Shown: positions 1-6,480, numbered from the stretch's first letter. The stretch: 6,703 nucleotides of DNA from Bacteroidia bacterium (GCA_030431945.1 JAUIIF010000251.1:1-6703), one strand, 5' to 3'. Notes: generated by a model not told the origin, from the sequence alone. Program-made: numbers and translations.

Positions 1-986
1 CAGTTGGCGGGGGCTTCGATTTTGTAGTCGGGGACAAACATTTCGTTGGCAATGGATTCCGTCTGGACGGCATAATCAAAGCCGGATTGAATACAGTAGC
101 CCCCGGTTTGTCCTGCTTTATTAAGGGCAATGAAGCCAACCTGAATTTCTTTCCAGTCCGGATTTTTACTGATGACCCGCTCCACCGCCAGCCGGCAGGC
201 TTCGGTTGGCGAATGCCCCATGCGCATGAATTCCACCACCAGAAAACAGCCACAGGCCCGGATGACGGCTTCCCCCCATCCGGTAGCCGTTGCGCCACCC
301 ACTTCGTTGTCTACGTACAGCCCGGCTCCGATCAGGGGGGAATCCCCGACCCGGCCGTGGTACTTGAAGGAGGCACCACTGGTGGTACAGGCACCGGCCA
401 GGTCGCCGTTTTTGTCCAGCGTAAGTAAGCCGATGGTGTCGTGGTTTTCCACGTTGATCGGGGGCCGGTAATCCGGGTTCCTGGTTTTCCAGTTTTCCCA
501 GGAGGTGCGACTGAAATCTGTCATCAGGTCCGTTTCCTCCATACCCTGAGCCAGGGCAAAGTCCTTGGCCCCCTGTCCTACAATCATGACGTGCGGCGTC
601 CGCTCCATAACCATTCTGGCCAGGCTGATGGGGTGCAAAATGTCTTGTACCGCGGCTACGCTGCCACAGTCTCCGGCGGCATTCATGATACAGGCATCGA
701 GGGTGATGATGCCATCGCGGTCCGGGTAAGCCCCAATACCAACGGTGTGTACCTCGGGGTCTGCCTCCGTCACCATGACCCCCTGCTCGGCGGCATCCAG
801 GGCGGTTCCGCCCTGACTTAAAATTTCCCAGGCTTTTGCGTTGGCCCCTTGCCCATGACGCCAGGTGGAGATCACCACGGGGCGAATGGGGGCAGCAGGA
901 GCAGCTGCAGCTTCCGTGCACCTGGTCAGGGCAGGCACGGCTATGGCGGCGGGCAGGGTGCGTAGAAAATGGCGGCGGGTAGTCAC
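1..986 (-). CDS. Tat-exported N4-(beta-N-acetylglucosaminyl)-L-asparaginase (glycosylasparaginase), Ntn hydrolase, 3' end cut by window
   Basis: Hydrolyses the GlcNAc-Asn bond of N-glycopeptides, giving aspartate and an aminosugar that loses ammonia; expected in the periplasm. I translated 328 codons by hand; the window ends inside the next codon (TG-), which may be the stop, since homologues are about this length. Residues 2-9 (TTRRHFLR) form a Tat twin-arginine motif followed by a short hydrophobic stretch. HDTIG at 182-186 places the autocatalytic cleavage before nucleophile Thr184. GRVGDSP (Arg212, Asp215) and TGWG (Thr235, Gly236) lie at the same offsets from the nucleophile as the substrate-binding Arg180, Asp183, Thr203 and Gly204 of the Elizabethkingia/Flavobacterium meningosepticum enzyme. 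STW (Trp42) matches the conserved early Trp. TIG after the cleavage site favours glycosylasparaginase over isoaspartyl peptidase (usually TVG). The start is GTG: an in-frame TGA lies at 1065-1067 and there is no ATG or TTG between it and the Tat motif. It sits 32 bases downstream of the agmatine deiminase gene, so co-transcription is likely. Confidence 0.93.
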   Translation of the reverse strand, partial: MTTRRHFLRTLPAAIAVPALTRCTEAAAAPAAPIRPVVISTWRHGQGANAKAWEILSQGGTALDAAEQGVMVTEADPEVHTVGIGAYPDRDGIITLDACIMNAAGDCGSVAAVQDILHPISLARMVMERTPHVMIVGQGAKDFALAQGMEETDLMTDFSRTSWENWKTRNPDYRPPINVENHDTIGLLTLDKNGDLAGACTTSGASFKYHGRVGDSPLIGAGLYVDNEVGGATATGWGEAVIRACGCFLVVEFMRMGHSPTEACRLAVERVISKNPDWKEIQVGFIALNKAGQTGGYCIQSGFDYAVQTESIANEMFVPDYKIEAPAN

Positions 987-1018
987 GGGGAAATGTTTTG
1001 AGGGACTGGATAAAGTGG

Positions 1019-2038
1019 TTAACCGGGTATTTGCATCGTGAGGCAGTGCAGGGAACCGTGTTGCTCAATGAACGGCCGGCAATTGATGGGGACAACCTGG
1101 TACCGACCGTATTCCCGTAGGGTCTGCGCGGCCAGGTGGTCTGCGATTTTCCCGGGGTGTGTCTTCCCCTCCTGATCGAAGTAGGTGGGCAGAAACAAGA
1201 CGCCGTTACTGAGCAGGAAATTGGCGTAGGTAGCCGGAAGCCGATGGCCGTCGTCCAGGCTGAAGACGGGAGGCGGCAGCGGCAGCGGCAGCAAAGTATA
1301 GGGCTTGCCGTGGGGCGTTCTGAAAGCGCGTAATTCTGCCTCCATTTTTTGCAAGTCGGCGTAGTGCTCGTCCTTTTCATCCGTACATTGTACGTAGGCG
1401 AGGGTGTTCTCGTCCAGGAAGCGTACCAGGGTATCCACGTGGGCATCGGTATCGTCCCCGGCGAGCTCCCCGTGGTCCAGCCAGAGGACCCGGTCAAATT
1501 CGAAAAAGGCTGCGATGGCCGTTTCAGCTTCCGCTTTGGTTTTCCAGTCGTTCCGGCCTTCACTTAGCCAGCACCTGGTGGTGGTCAGCAGGGTACCATT
1601 GCCGTCAGACTCCACGGAGCCACCCTCCAGAATGAGTTCCGAACGCCGGTAACCGGCGTTGGGGAATACGGCCCGCCAGAGCCGTTGGGTTACGCCGTCG
1701 TCCCAGGTTGCGGTAAATTTTCCTCCCCAGCCATTGAAGGTGAAATGGTTCAGGACCAAGGTGTCTTCCTCAAACCAGGTACAGAGGGGGCCGTAGTCAC
1801 GGATCCAGCAGTCATTGGTGGGCAGGGTAATGGTCTCCCCGGTATAAACCTCGCGGTAGTTTTCAAAGTGCTCTTCGTCACTGACAATCAGCAGAACCGG
1901 CGTCACTTCGCTAATCCGTGTGGCTGCCTTGGCCATGGCCAGCGAGGCTTGGTGCAGCGCCTTACCCCAGTCTCCGTCGCGGCGGGGGAAAGTAAGTAAA
2001 ACCAGTTGTTGGCGATCCCATTCAGCGGGCAATTGCAT
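1019..2038 (-). CDS. Agmatine deiminase family protein (PAD_porph / guanidine-modifying superfamily)
   Basis: 339 residues, the usual size for the Porphyromonas-type peptidyl-arginine deiminase/agmatine deiminase family. Members convert agmatine to N-carbamoylputrescine plus ammonia, or citrullinate C-terminal arginines. Family signatures are visible in order: DCWIRDYGP (76-84, Asp81), LEGGSVESDG (137-146), DTDAHVDTLVRF (196-207, His200 and Asp202) and HGSLHCLTMQIP (327-338), with nucleophile Cys332 seven residues from the C-terminus. No signal peptide is visible, so it is probably cytosolic, which favours agmatine deiminase (AguA-like, polyamine route) over a secreted protein deiminase. The usual GGG before the IHC motif is replaced by EQHG, so exact substrate is not certain and I give no symbol. 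The ATG at 2036-2038 is preceded by an A/T-rich leader without Shine-Dalgarno. It is first in a probable two-gene unit with the glycosylasparaginase. Confidence 0.92.
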   Translation of the reverse strand: MQLPAEWDRQQLVLLTFPRRDGDWGKALHQASLAMAKAATRISEVTPVLLIVSDEEHFENYREVYTGETITLPTNDCWIRDYGPLCTWFEEDTLVLNHFTFNGWGGKFTATWDDGVTQRLWRAVFPNAGYRRSELILEGGSVESDGNGTLLTTTRCWLSEGRNDWKTKAEAETAIAAFFEFDRVLWLDHGELAGDDTDAHVDTLVRFLDENTLAYVQCTDEKDEHYADLQKMEAELRAFRTPHGKPYTLLPLPLPPPVFSLDDGHRLPATYANFLLSNGVLFLPTYFDQEGKTHPGKIADHLAAQTLREYGRYQVVPINCRPFIEQHGSLHCLTMQIPG

Positions 2039-2068
2039 ACGGACAAGATTTTAAAAGAAGAACGGGCG

Positions 2069-2096
2069 GACCTCCGTTCCGTGAGGCCGGAAGGTC
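2069..2096 (-). other. Possible hairpin in the leader of the agmatine deiminase gene
   Basis: GACCTCCG at 2069-2076 can pair with CGGAAGGTC at 2088-2096 through eight base pairs with one bulged base, leaving an 11-base loop. It lies 31 to 58 bases upstream of the agmatine deiminase ATG, so it would fall in the 5' leader if transcription starts further upstream. No convincing promoter is visible in this gap: a TCAATTTG (minus, 2140-2133) differs from the Bacteroidota -7 box TAnnTTTG at one position but has no matching -33 element and lies against the preceding terminator. The hairpin could be chance in GC-rich sequence. Confidence 0.25.
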
Positions 2097-2149
2097 GGTA
2101 ACTTTTGGCATTGTAGCCGAATAATGGCCGGGCAAATTGATCTCTCCCC

Positions 2150-2190
2150 AAAAAAGATGCGCGAACAAGCCAGGCTTGTCCGCGCATCTT
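2150..2190 (-). terminator. Rho-independent terminator of the S8 protease gene
   Basis: AAGATGCGCG at 2154-2163 is the perfect complement of CGCGCATCTT at 2181-2190. After one A/C mismatch, pairing resumes with ACAAG against CTTGT around a five-base loop (CCAGG). Read on the minus strand, the stem runs directly into six T residues (A-tract at 2150-2155 on the plus strand). It begins 34 bases after the protease TAA and insulates the agmatine deiminase unit from read-through. The plus-strand reading has no T-tract, so it acts in one direction. Confidence 0.9.
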
Positions 2191-2223
2191 AGCAACGGTT
2201 ATTCCGTAAAGTGGGCGTCGACC

Positions 2224-5200
2224 TTAGCGGCGAATCATCACTTTTTCGGTATTCCGCTCTTCTTCCGTTTGCACGCTCAGCAAATACATGCCCGTGGGCA
2301 AGTCATTCACTTTCAGGGTTACCTGCTCCAGGCCCTGGTAGTTCAGGTGCCGGAGTTGCCGTCCGTCCATGGTGTAGAGGGTGACGGATTCGATGTTTTC
2401 CCCGGCACGTACGGTAAGGATGTCGAAGGCCGGATTCGGAGAGATGAACAGATCGCCTTCGCCTTCATTTCCGGTATCGGTAAGGCGGAAGGTGGGTACT
2501 TCCTCGATGGTTACGAAGGCCTCTCCGGTAGCACTGGTGCCTGCGGCGGCAGCACCGGTGACGGTCACCTCATCGATGTAGATCTGATCGGAATTGGTAC
2601 TGGCGTCACACTGGAAACGGAACTGGGCCCCATCGGTCAGGTTAAAGCTGGCCGCATCCAGGGTTACCGTAGCGGTGTAGAAACCACCATTGCTGAAGCT
2701 GGATCCGCTGGTGTAAGTGGCCACCGTTTGCCAGCCGGAACCGTCGTTGTAACGTACCCAGAAGTCTTCCCCGGTTTCCATACTGTTGGGGTAGAAGTAG
2801 AAGCTGACACTGACGGAACCAAGGCCGGCGAGATCGTAGGAGGGGGAGGTCATGGAAGAGGCCGTGCCGCTGTTGTCCCGCAGGCGGACGGAGAAGGAAC
2901 CTTCCCAGCTGCGGGTAGTACTGACGCGGGCACAATCACCACCACCGTCAACCCAGCCTTCCAGGCCGGTTTCGAAGAAGTAACCAGCCGTAAATGGGGT
3001 GCCGCCACCGCCGCCGGTACATCCGGTCGTGGTGCCGGGAGCAGAAGCCGTGCCGGAAGCATTGCCCGCTGCGTCCAGGGCACGAACGCCGAAGCCGTAG
3101 GTGGTACAGGCCGTCAGGCCGGTAACGTTGACGGACGTTCCGGCCGTGGTGCCGATGGATGTACCGTCCAGGAACACCTCGTAAGCCGTAACCCCCACGT
3201 TGTCACTGGAGGCATTCCAGCTCAGGGAAACCTGGGTATCCTGCTCGTTGCTGACGCTGAGGTTGGTAGGCGTGGTTGGCGGAGTTGTGTCGGCAGTCGA
3301 TCCGCCGATACAGAAGTCGGTGGCTTCACTGCTCGTAAAGCTGCCGCCGCTGGCCAGTACCGTGCCTCCTTGCGTCAGGCTGTAAGATCCACTACCGTAA
3401 GCACAGCAGATACCGTCGCCGTAAGCGTCAAAAATGGTAAAGGTGTAACAGTCGTCGACCAGACAAAGGTCTTCGGTTACCGTGCTGCCGTCCGGCTGGC
3501 TGCCGTAGGTGCCGCCACTGGCGACCGTCTGGCCGGCATCATTGGTCAACGTCCAGCTGGTTTCTTCGGGGTAGTTGTCCAGGGTAATGGAAAGGGTAAC
3601 CTCCGTATCCTCACAGCCAACGGGTGGGGGAGGGCAGGCAGGACAATCCGGACCACCACAGTCGACGCCGGTTTCCTGGCCATTCTGGATGCCATCCGTA
3701 CAGGTAGGGCCACCGCCGCCACCGCCTGCCGCCTGCAGGGCGCCGAGGGCGTTTACCCGGCCGTTGGCGTATTCACTGTCTACGCCGGCAGGCCCCATGT
3801 CAATGGCCGTGGAGTAAAGGATGTTCTTTACTTCGGAGGAGGTAAGGTTAGGGTTAAAGCCCAGGACCAGGGCCGCAACTCCGGACACCACCGGACACGC
3901 AGAGGAAGTACCGCCAAAGGTACTGGTGTAATTGGTGGAGTTGTAGCCCGGGCTACCCATCCGGTCCGTCGTACGCACTCCGGCACCAGGGCCGCCAACG
4001 TTGTTGGAAGGCGCCATAATGTCCAGGGCGGAGCCGTAGTTGGAGTAAGCAGAACGGACGCCGGTATTGGCAAAAGCACCTACGGCAATTACGTTGACGT
4101 TATTTGCAGGGTAGTCCACACAGTTCTTGTAGCCGTTGCCGGAAGCAAAGACGACAACGGAGCCCAGGCCACCGCGGCCATTGCTGTTGGCATCGGCCAT
4201 GGCATTGTTGATGTTGGAGAAGCTGGCCGTACAGGAGGTATAGCCCCAGCTGTTACTCATTACGTCTGCCCCCTGGTTTTTCGCCCAGGTGAAACCATCG
4301 GCAAGATCCTGGGTGGATTCTCCCCCGACGAAGATATTGACGGAAATGAGGTTGACGAGTGGAGCCACGCCCCGTACGCCGATATTGTTGTGGCTGGCGG
4401 CAATGGAACCCGCACAGGATACGCCGTGCGCGCTTCCGCTAACGGCATCGCCGTTACCATTGGTGGCGGGGCTGAAGCCGGCCGTGTAGCGGCTTTGCCC
4501 GGAGCTGTTGTTCAGGTCTTCGTGGTCTTCCAGGCCGTCGTCAATAACGGCAACGGTAATGGCGGAGGACCCGAGGGAAATGCCCCAGGCTTCCAGGGCA
4601 TTACAATCTGCATCGTTGGCGCCGGCTACGCCGTCCAGGGTCTGGCCGGTATTGTTCATCTGAAACTGCTGCGAAAACAGCGGATCGTTGATTTGGTACC
4701 GTTGAATCGGCGCGTAGAAGTCCGGCTGGGCAAACTCGGTCAGCCCGCTTTCTGCAATCGCATTGGCGGCCTTAAACACCTGCTCCAATTCGTTCAGCTC
4801 AATCCGGTAAGTGCCAAATTTCTTTTCGATGTTCTTGACGCCGTAGCGCGCAAGAATTTGTTGCATGGCGGGGGCGTCGTTCTTATCGCCGAGCTTAACT
4901 ACGATGGTCCGGGTAGGGTAGAGGACAAAGCCGTCTTCGAGCGCGTATCCGGGGCTTACCTGCACTTCGTCAGTATCGAAGCCAAGGCTGGCAATTACCT
5001 GGTCCGTAGTCATGTTCCGGGCCGTTTCCACGACCGAGTACGGTTTGTGTTCCCAGTAATCGTATTTTTTGACGTCGGTTTCGTTGACCCGAGCCAGGGT
5101 GCTGCTTTCGGCAGCCGTAATGATGAAGTGGTTGGAGACAGCAGAGAGGTTTAACGTGCCATTATCGGTGTGGTAGTACTGGCTTTGCGACATGGCAAGT

Positions 5201-5247
5201 CCGGTCCACAGGAGGCAGATGGCCCCCAGGAGGATTCTGTTTAACAT
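2224..5247 (-). CDS. Secreted multidomain subtilisin-like (S8) serine protease with T9SS C-terminal sorting domain
   Basis: A 1007-residue extracellular endopeptidase. Residues 1-20 are a signal peptide (MLNRILLGAICLLW..., likely cut after AMS). Residues ~110-180 resemble an inhibitory propeptide. The catalytic domain spans ~190-505: Asp236 in AVIDDG, His274 in SAHGVSCAG, oxyanion Asn371 in ASGNG, and Ser448 in GGTSSACP. A Gly-rich linker leads to a Cys-rich motif at 516-537 (CTDGIQNG... DCGG...CPAC), then a Cys-containing beta domain at ~545-647 (CYTF...DAYGDGICC), then an FN3 domain at ~654-742. After a second Gly linker comes a jelly-roll/adhesion-like domain at ~752-898. A type A T9SS sorting domain follows at ~930-1007, with ISPNP at 935-939, LPTGMYLLSV at 983-992 and a basic tail. 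The open frame extends 52 codons further upstream to an ATG at 5403, but that would bury the signal peptide and overrun the predicted promoter, so I start at 5247. It is divergent from the FGE-like gene. Its substrate is unknown. Confidence 0.95.
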   Translation of the reverse strand: MLNRILLGAICLLWTGLAMSQSQYYHTDNGTLNLSAVSNHFIITAAESSTLARVNETDVKKYDYWEHKPYSVVETARNMTTDQVIASLGFDTDEVQVSPGYALEDGFVLYPTRTIVVKLGDKNDAPAMQQILARYGVKNIEKKFGTYRIELNELEQVFKAANAIAESGLTEFAQPDFYAPIQRYQINDPLFSQQFQMNNTGQTLDGVAGANDADCNALEAWGISLGSSAITVAVIDDGLEDHEDLNNSSGQSRYTAGFSPATNGNGDAVSGSAHGVSCAGSIAASHNNIGVRGVAPLVNLISVNIFVGGESTQDLADGFTWAKNQGADVMSNSWGYTSCTASFSNINNAMADANSNGRGGLGSVVVFASGNGYKNCVDYPANNVNVIAVGAFANTGVRSAYSNYGSALDIMAPSNNVGGPGAGVRTTDRMGSPGYNSTNYTSTFGGTSSACPVVSGVAALVLGFNPNLTSSEVKNILYSTAIDMGPAGVDSEYANGRVNALGALQAAGGGGGGPTCTDGIQNGQETGVDCGGPDCPACPPPPVGCEDTEVTLSITLDNYPEETSWTLTNDAGQTVASGGTYGSQPDGSTVTEDLCLVDDCYTFTIFDAYGDGICCAYGSGSYSLTQGGTVLASGGSFTSSEATDFCIGGSTADTTPPTTPTNLSVSNEQDTQVSLSWNASSDNVGVTAYEVFLDGTSIGTTAGTSVNVTGLTACTTYGFGVRALDAAGNASGTASAPGTTTGCTGGGGGTPFTAGYFFETGLEGWVDGGGDCARVSTTRSWEGSFSVRLRDNSGTASSMTSPSYDLAGLGSVSVSFYFYPNSMETGEDFWVRYNDGSGWQTVATYTSGSSFSNGGFYTATVTLDAASFNLTDGAQFRFQCDASTNSDQIYIDEVTVTGAAAAGTSATGEAFVTIEEVPTFRLTDTGNEGEGDLFISPNPAFDILTVRAGENIESVTLYTMDGRQLRHLNYQGLEQVTLKVNDLPTGMYLLSVQTEEERNTEKVMIRR

Positions 5248-5340
5248 ACGAGAAATTTGTTTAAAGAAACAGTGAGTAAGGTTGAATGTGATTAGGCTTA
5301 ATTGAGAGACTTTTATATTGCCGTAGCGTAGTTTGCGTTG

Positions 5341-5371
5341 CCAATTTACTGATTGTAGTTGTTTAAGCAAA
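5341..5371 (-). promoter_or_regulatory. Predicted Bacteroidota-type promoter for the S8 protease
   Basis: On the minus strand, TTTG (5371-5368) is followed after exactly 19 bases by TAAATTGG (5348-5341). This matches the known Bacteroidota housekeeping promoter layout TTTG-N19-TAnnTTTG with a single mismatch in the -7 box. The predicted transcript would start near 5335 and carry a leader of about 90 bases before the ATG at 5247. That leader is A/T-rich with no Shine-Dalgarno sequence. It includes a small TGTTT-AAAG-AAACA inverted repeat at 5258-5271. Confidence 0.6.
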
Positions 5372-5397
5372 TGATTTGGGGGGAAAGTCTCGTTTTT

Positions 5398-5444
5398 TGC
5401 CAAATTTTATTAGTCGTGAACCTGGTCACCGGTGCAATTTGGCA
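5398..5444. repeat. Nine-bp perfect inverted repeat in the divergent intergenic region (candidate operator)
   Basis: TGCCAAATT at 5398-5406 is repeated in inverted orientation as AATTTGGCA at 5436-5444, with 29 bases between. Inside lie an imperfect dyad GTGAACCTGGTCAC (5416-5429), roughly centred on the same axis, and a perfect 8-bp palindrome CACCGGTG (5427-5434). The element sits between the protease promoter and the FGE-like gene start, where a regulator could act on both. No cognate regulator gene is in the window, so the role is inference. Confidence 0.4.
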
Positions 5445-5453
5445 GACATTATT

Positions 5454-5484
5454 TTTTCTGTCCTGCTGCTGCTGGCTAACTTTG
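5454..5484 (+). promoter_or_regulatory. Predicted -7 box (TAACTTTG) directly upstream of the FGE-like gene
   Basis: TAACTTTG at 5477-5484 matches the Bacteroidota -7 consensus TAnnTTTG perfectly. A T-run (5452-5457) occupies the expected -33 position but lacks the G of TTTG. The box ends four bases before the ATG at 5489, so transcription would start at or next to the initiation codon. The TAA of this box is also the in-frame stop that fixes the ORF's 5' limit. Confidence 0.5.
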
Positions 5485-5488
5485 TTCA

Positions 5489-6313
5489 ATGGATAAGTTG
5501 TCATTTTTACGCCGTTTTTTAGTACACCTGCTCCTTCTGGGCGCGGCCGCAGGTGCCATTAATGCCTGCAAAAAAGCAGACGATGTGGCCTTACCTACGG
5601 AGGTGCCTCCGGGAATGGTTTTAATTCCGGGTGAAAAAGGTGCTCAGCCCTCCTTCTTTATGGATGCAACCGAAGTGACCACTGCGGACTTTGCCAGTTT
5701 TGTGGAAGCCACGAATTATCAGACGGAAGCGGAGGATTTTGGTTGGTCCGGGGTTTTTTCCAAAGACAGCCTGGGCTGGTTGCCCGTGGATGGGGCTACC
5801 TGGCGGTACCCGCTGGGGCCCGATGCTGCGGCGGCGCAACCAGACCATCCGGTAACGCAGCTCAGCCTGCGGGACGTGAAGGCCTACGCCGCCTGGGCCG
5901 GAAAAAGATTACCGACCGAGGAAGAATGGATGTGGGCCGCCAGCCAGAGCGGCCAGTTTACTGAATTTCCCTGGGGCAAAGAAATGGTACCCGATCCGAA
6001 AAAGTACCCCGGTAACTGGTGGCAGGGGCCTTTCCCCTACGAAGATGGGGTTCTTGATGGCTTTCCGGGCATCGCGCCGGTTAAATCCTACCCGCCGGCG
6101 GCCAATGGCTTGTACGACATCTCCGGCAATGTCTGGGAATGGACGGACAGTAAGAAGCCCGCGAGCGGAGAATACGTTATCAAGGGAGGGTCCTTTCTTT
6201 GCAGTACGAGCTACTGCACCGGGTTTAATTTGCGCCAGCGCCAGTTTACCCCGGCTGATAGCGGGCTTAACCACCTCGGCTTCCGCTGCGTACAGGATGT
6301 TGCGGGAAAGTAA
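5489..6313 (+). CDS. Lipoprotein of the formylglycine-generating enzyme (FGE/SUMF1) family with both catalytic cysteines
   Basis: FGEs oxidise a sulfatase active-site Cys to formylglycine using O2 and copper. The 274 residues begin with a lipoprotein signal (basic MDKLSFLRR, Leu-rich core, INAC with Cys27); the -2 Asn is atypical. Residues after Cys27 (KKADD) resemble the Lys/acidic surface-export signal of Bacteroidota lipoproteins. The FGE-sulfatase domain spans ~40-270: PPGMVLIPG at 40-48, DATEVT at 59-64, PVTQLS at 121-126, AGKRLPTEEEW at 137-147, DISGNVWEWTD at 210-220, KGGSFLCSTSYC at 232-243 and LGFRC at 263-267. Cys238 and Cys243 have the spacing of human FGE Cys336/Cys341, and the segment from the second Cys to the final LGFRC Cys has the same length as in human FGE, recalled from memory. 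Two arginines that follow SYC in human FGE (RYR) are replaced (TGFN). The GldJ/GldK FGE-like lipoproteins are longer and, as I recall, lack the Cys pair, so this is not one of them. An in-frame TAA at 5477 forces the ATG at 5489. No sulfatase gene is in the window. Confidence 0.9.
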   Translation: MDKLSFLRRFLVHLLLLGAAAGAINACKKADDVALPTEVPPGMVLIPGEKGAQPSFFMDATEVTTADFASFVEATNYQTEAEDFGWSGVFSKDSLGWLPVDGATWRYPLGPDAAAAQPDHPVTQLSLRDVKAYAAWAGKRLPTEEEWMWAASQSGQFTEFPWGKEMVPDPKKYPGNWWQGPFPYEDGVLDGFPGIAPVKSYPPAANGLYDISGNVWEWTDSKKPASGEYVIKGGSFLCSTSYCTGFNLRQRQFTPADSGLNHLGFRCVQDVAGK

Positions 6314-6395
6314 CAGCCGTAAGCGCGGACGCCAGGAAAAGTAACAGGGGGCAGCCATTGCCCGTAAACGGACCTTGCACCTGCGTTCGCGCCCC

Positions 6396-6437
6396 AAAAA
6401 AAAACCGGGCCACCCGTTTTTGTACGAGTAGCCCGGT
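6396..6437 (-). terminator. Rho-independent terminator of sucC
   Basis: ACCGGGC (6404-6410) pairs with GCCCGGT (6431-6437), and the stem continues with 6411-6417 against 6424-6430 around a six-base loop, 14 pairs in all. On the minus strand two of the inner pairs are G-U wobbles, whereas on the plus strand they become C-A mismatches. A run of nine T residues follows the stem only on the minus strand (A-tract 6396-6404). Both points orient it as the sucC terminator, although it also lies downstream of the convergent FGE-like gene and may impede read-through from there. Confidence 0.9.
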
Positions 6438-6443
6438 CCTGAT

Positions 6444-6466
6444 CACGCTGGTGGGAACCTGGCGTG
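6444..6466 (-). other. Second hairpin in the sucC 3' untranslated region
   Basis: CACGCTGG (6444-6451) can pair with CTGGCGTG (6459-6466) through eight pairs, two of them G-T wobbles on the plus strand (A-C mismatches on the minus), around a seven-base loop. It lies between the sucC stop and the main terminator. It has no T-tract. The strand assignment follows the transcript expected here, but the pairing is slightly better on the plus strand, where it would belong to FGE-gene read-through RNA. Confidence 0.3.
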
Positions 6467-6480
6467 TAAGACGGCGCTGA

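Noticed and set aside
166..1563. A 465-codon minus-strand open frame overlapping both the glycosylasparaginase and the deiminase
   Set aside because: It is in a different frame from both real genes, crosses their boundary, and its translation is Pro/Ser/Arg/Gly-rich noise. Hand translation of the correct frame gives a full glycosylasparaginase.
2039..2223. Small gene or RNA in the gap upstream of the agmatine deiminase
   Set aside because: The 94-codon minus-strand frame at 1903-2187 begins inside the terminator stem and runs into the deiminase out of frame; no conserved peptide or RNA motif is visible.
2137..5154. A 1005-codon open frame on the plus strand antisense to the S8 protease
   Set aside because: Its translation is low-complexity, rich in Gly, Ala, Val and Arg with no recognisable motif. 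It mirrors the codon bias of the GC-rich protease gene, whose catalytic triad, signal peptide and T9SS domain are all intact. The start lies inside the protease terminator.
5248..5403. N-terminal extension of the protease to an ATG at 5403
   Set aside because: It would place a hydrophilic 52-residue segment before an evident signal peptide and overlap the predicted promoter at 5341-5371.
5463..5474. (CTG)4 run upstream of the FGE-like gene as a phase-variable repeat
   Set aside because: Four trinucleotide units are too few for expected slippage, and changes by whole triplets outside the coding region would not shift a frame.
6349..6363. GGGCA-GCCAT-TGCCC hairpin after the FGE-like gene as its terminator
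   Set aside because: Only five base pairs and no following T-run; it could be chance in GC-rich sequence.
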